Shown here: one piece after another, positions 4,592 through 5,214 of the stretch | How the letters are laid out: the number at the start of each line of letters is the position of its first letter | How positions within the stretch are numbered: position 1 is the stretch's first letter | Assembly: GCA_937889855.1 (NCBI GenBank) | Contig: CALBYK010000262.1 | Span: 1 to 5,214 of the forward strand | Length of the DNA: 5,214 bases | Direction: 5' to 3' | Source: an uncultured Prevotella sp. | Lineage (GTDB): Bacteria; Bacteroidota; Bacteroidia; Bacteroidales; Bacteroidaceae | Program-made: the position numbers and the translations under genes | The notes under the pieces: generated by a model | Seen by the model: only the letters and a program-made list of their open reading frames with translations | Told to the model about the DNA's origin: nothing | Database searches by the model: none

Positions 4592-5214
4592 ATGTCTGAA
4601 GTACCTACCCTAATCAACGACCTCGCCCTCATACTTATTGTAGCGGGCGCGGTCACGCTGCTATTCAAGAAACTCAAGCAGCCGCTCGTCCTTGGCTACA
4701 TCATGGCAGGATTCATCGTAAGCCCGCATATGCCATACACCATGTCGGTAATCGACAACGCCGACATAAAGACATGGGCAGACATAGGCGTGATGTTCCT
4801 CCTGTTCTCGCTTGGACTCGACTTCTCGTTCAAGAAGATAATAAAGATGGGCATAACGCCCGTCATAACCACCCTCACCATAATCTTCGCCATGATGACC
4901 CTCGGCATCGTCGTGGGCCATGCCTTCGGATGGAACCGCATGGACTGCATATTCCTCGGAGGCATGCTCGCAATGAGTTCCACCACCATCATATACAAGG
5001 CTTTCACCGACATGGGGCTGCGGCAACAGAAGTTCGCCCAGCCGGTTATGAGCGTGCTCATTCTTGAGGATGTGCTTGCCATCGTGATGATGGTGATGCT
5101 GTCGGCACTGGCAAGCGGGTCAAGCCCAGACGGAGGCGAGATGATTGGCTCGGTGGTGAAGATAGGCTTCTTCCTTGTGCTGTGGTTTGTCGTCGGCATA
5201 TTCGCCGTGCCGCT
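4592..5214 (+). CDS. CPA2-type cation:proton antiporter (Kef-like), N-terminal part
   Basis: 207 codons are visible and the frame is open to the right edge. The protein is a polytopic inner-membrane exchanger of the monovalent cation:proton antiporter-2 type (Na+/H+ exchanger fold), expected to swap K+ or Na+ for protons. Hydrophobic segments lie at about residues 8-25, 31-47, 62-79, 86-109, 116-135, 149-174 and 188-207. Family hallmarks are KQPLVLGYIMAG (29-40), DIGVMFLLFSLGLDFSF (64-80), AMSSTTIIYKAF (127-138) and ILEDVLAIVMMV (157-168). In the last, Asp160 is the likely ion-binding carboxylate. Full-length relatives usually continue with more membrane helices and often C-terminal TrkA-type regulatory domains, which cannot be checked here. 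The start was chosen because ATG at 4592 follows a -7 box and an A-rich leader and precedes the first helix directly. The exact ion is not determinable. Confidence 0.92.
   Translation, partial: MSEVPTLINDLALILIVAGAVTLLFKKLKQPLVLGYIMAGFIVSPHMPYTMSVIDNADIKTWADIGVMFLLFSLGLDFSFKKIIKMGITPVITTLTIIFAMMTLGIVVGHAFGWNRMDCIFLGGMLAMSSTTIIYKAFTDMGLRQQKFAQPVMSVLILEDVLAIVMMVMLSALASGSSPDGGEMIGSVVKIGFFLVLWFVVGIFAVP

Noticed and set aside
4661..5199. Minus-strand open frames opposite the antiporter
   Set aside because: They mirror the antiporter codons, are rich in low-complexity Met/Ser or His/Tyr, and have no recognisable domain.
1..5214. A new defence, secretion or biosynthetic system
   Set aside because: Every confident gene belongs to a housekeeping, regulatory or uncharacterised single-gene family. 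No clustering of system components is visible.

Overview
The window looks like chromosomal DNA of a member of the Bacteroidales, most likely Prevotellaceae. The evidence is a short ECF sigma factor followed by a DUF4974-type anti-sigma factor, a periplasmic DUF4251 protein, A-rich leaders without clear Shine-Dalgarno sequences, and several matches to the Bacteroidetes -7 promoter box TAnnTTTG upstream of genes. Coding regions are GC-rich and the gaps between them are AT-rich. The genus is an inference.

Layout. Positions 1-1131 hold a minus-strand pair: an ECF sigma-70 factor (622-1131) and, 66 bases downstream, a membrane-anchored anti-sigma factor (1-555) that runs off the left edge. Upstream of the sigma gene is a 302-base gap (1132-1433). 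It carries a candidate promoter, four contiguous 22-bp repeats (1269-1356) and a weaker set of diverged repeats (1371-1433). A minus-strand DUF4186 gene follows (1434-1838). The gap 1839-2363 separates this gene from the divergent plus-strand pepT. It contains three REP-like hairpins that each begin with GTAG, two of them forming an inverted BIME-like pair, plus a GC-rich patch with its own minus-strand promoter-like box. pepT (2364-3587, peptidase T) ends at a strong intrinsic terminator. A 19-bp-arm AT-rich palindrome then precedes a secreted DUF4251 protein (3866-4471). After a gap with two mutually exclusive stems and a good promoter box, a CPA2/Kef-type cation:proton antiporter begins (4592) and runs off the right edge.

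How the genes work together. The sigma and anti-sigma genes form a regulatory module whose targets are not visible here. The other genes appear to be separate transcription units: peptide breakdown (pepT), an uncharacterised envelope protein (DUF4251), an uncharacterised conserved protein (DUF4186) and ion homeostasis (antiporter). I see no defence system, CRISPR array, rRNA, tRNA or transposase gene. The least ordinary content is in the gaps: the 22-bp repeat array upstream of the sigma gene and the REP-like cluster between DUF4186 and pepT.
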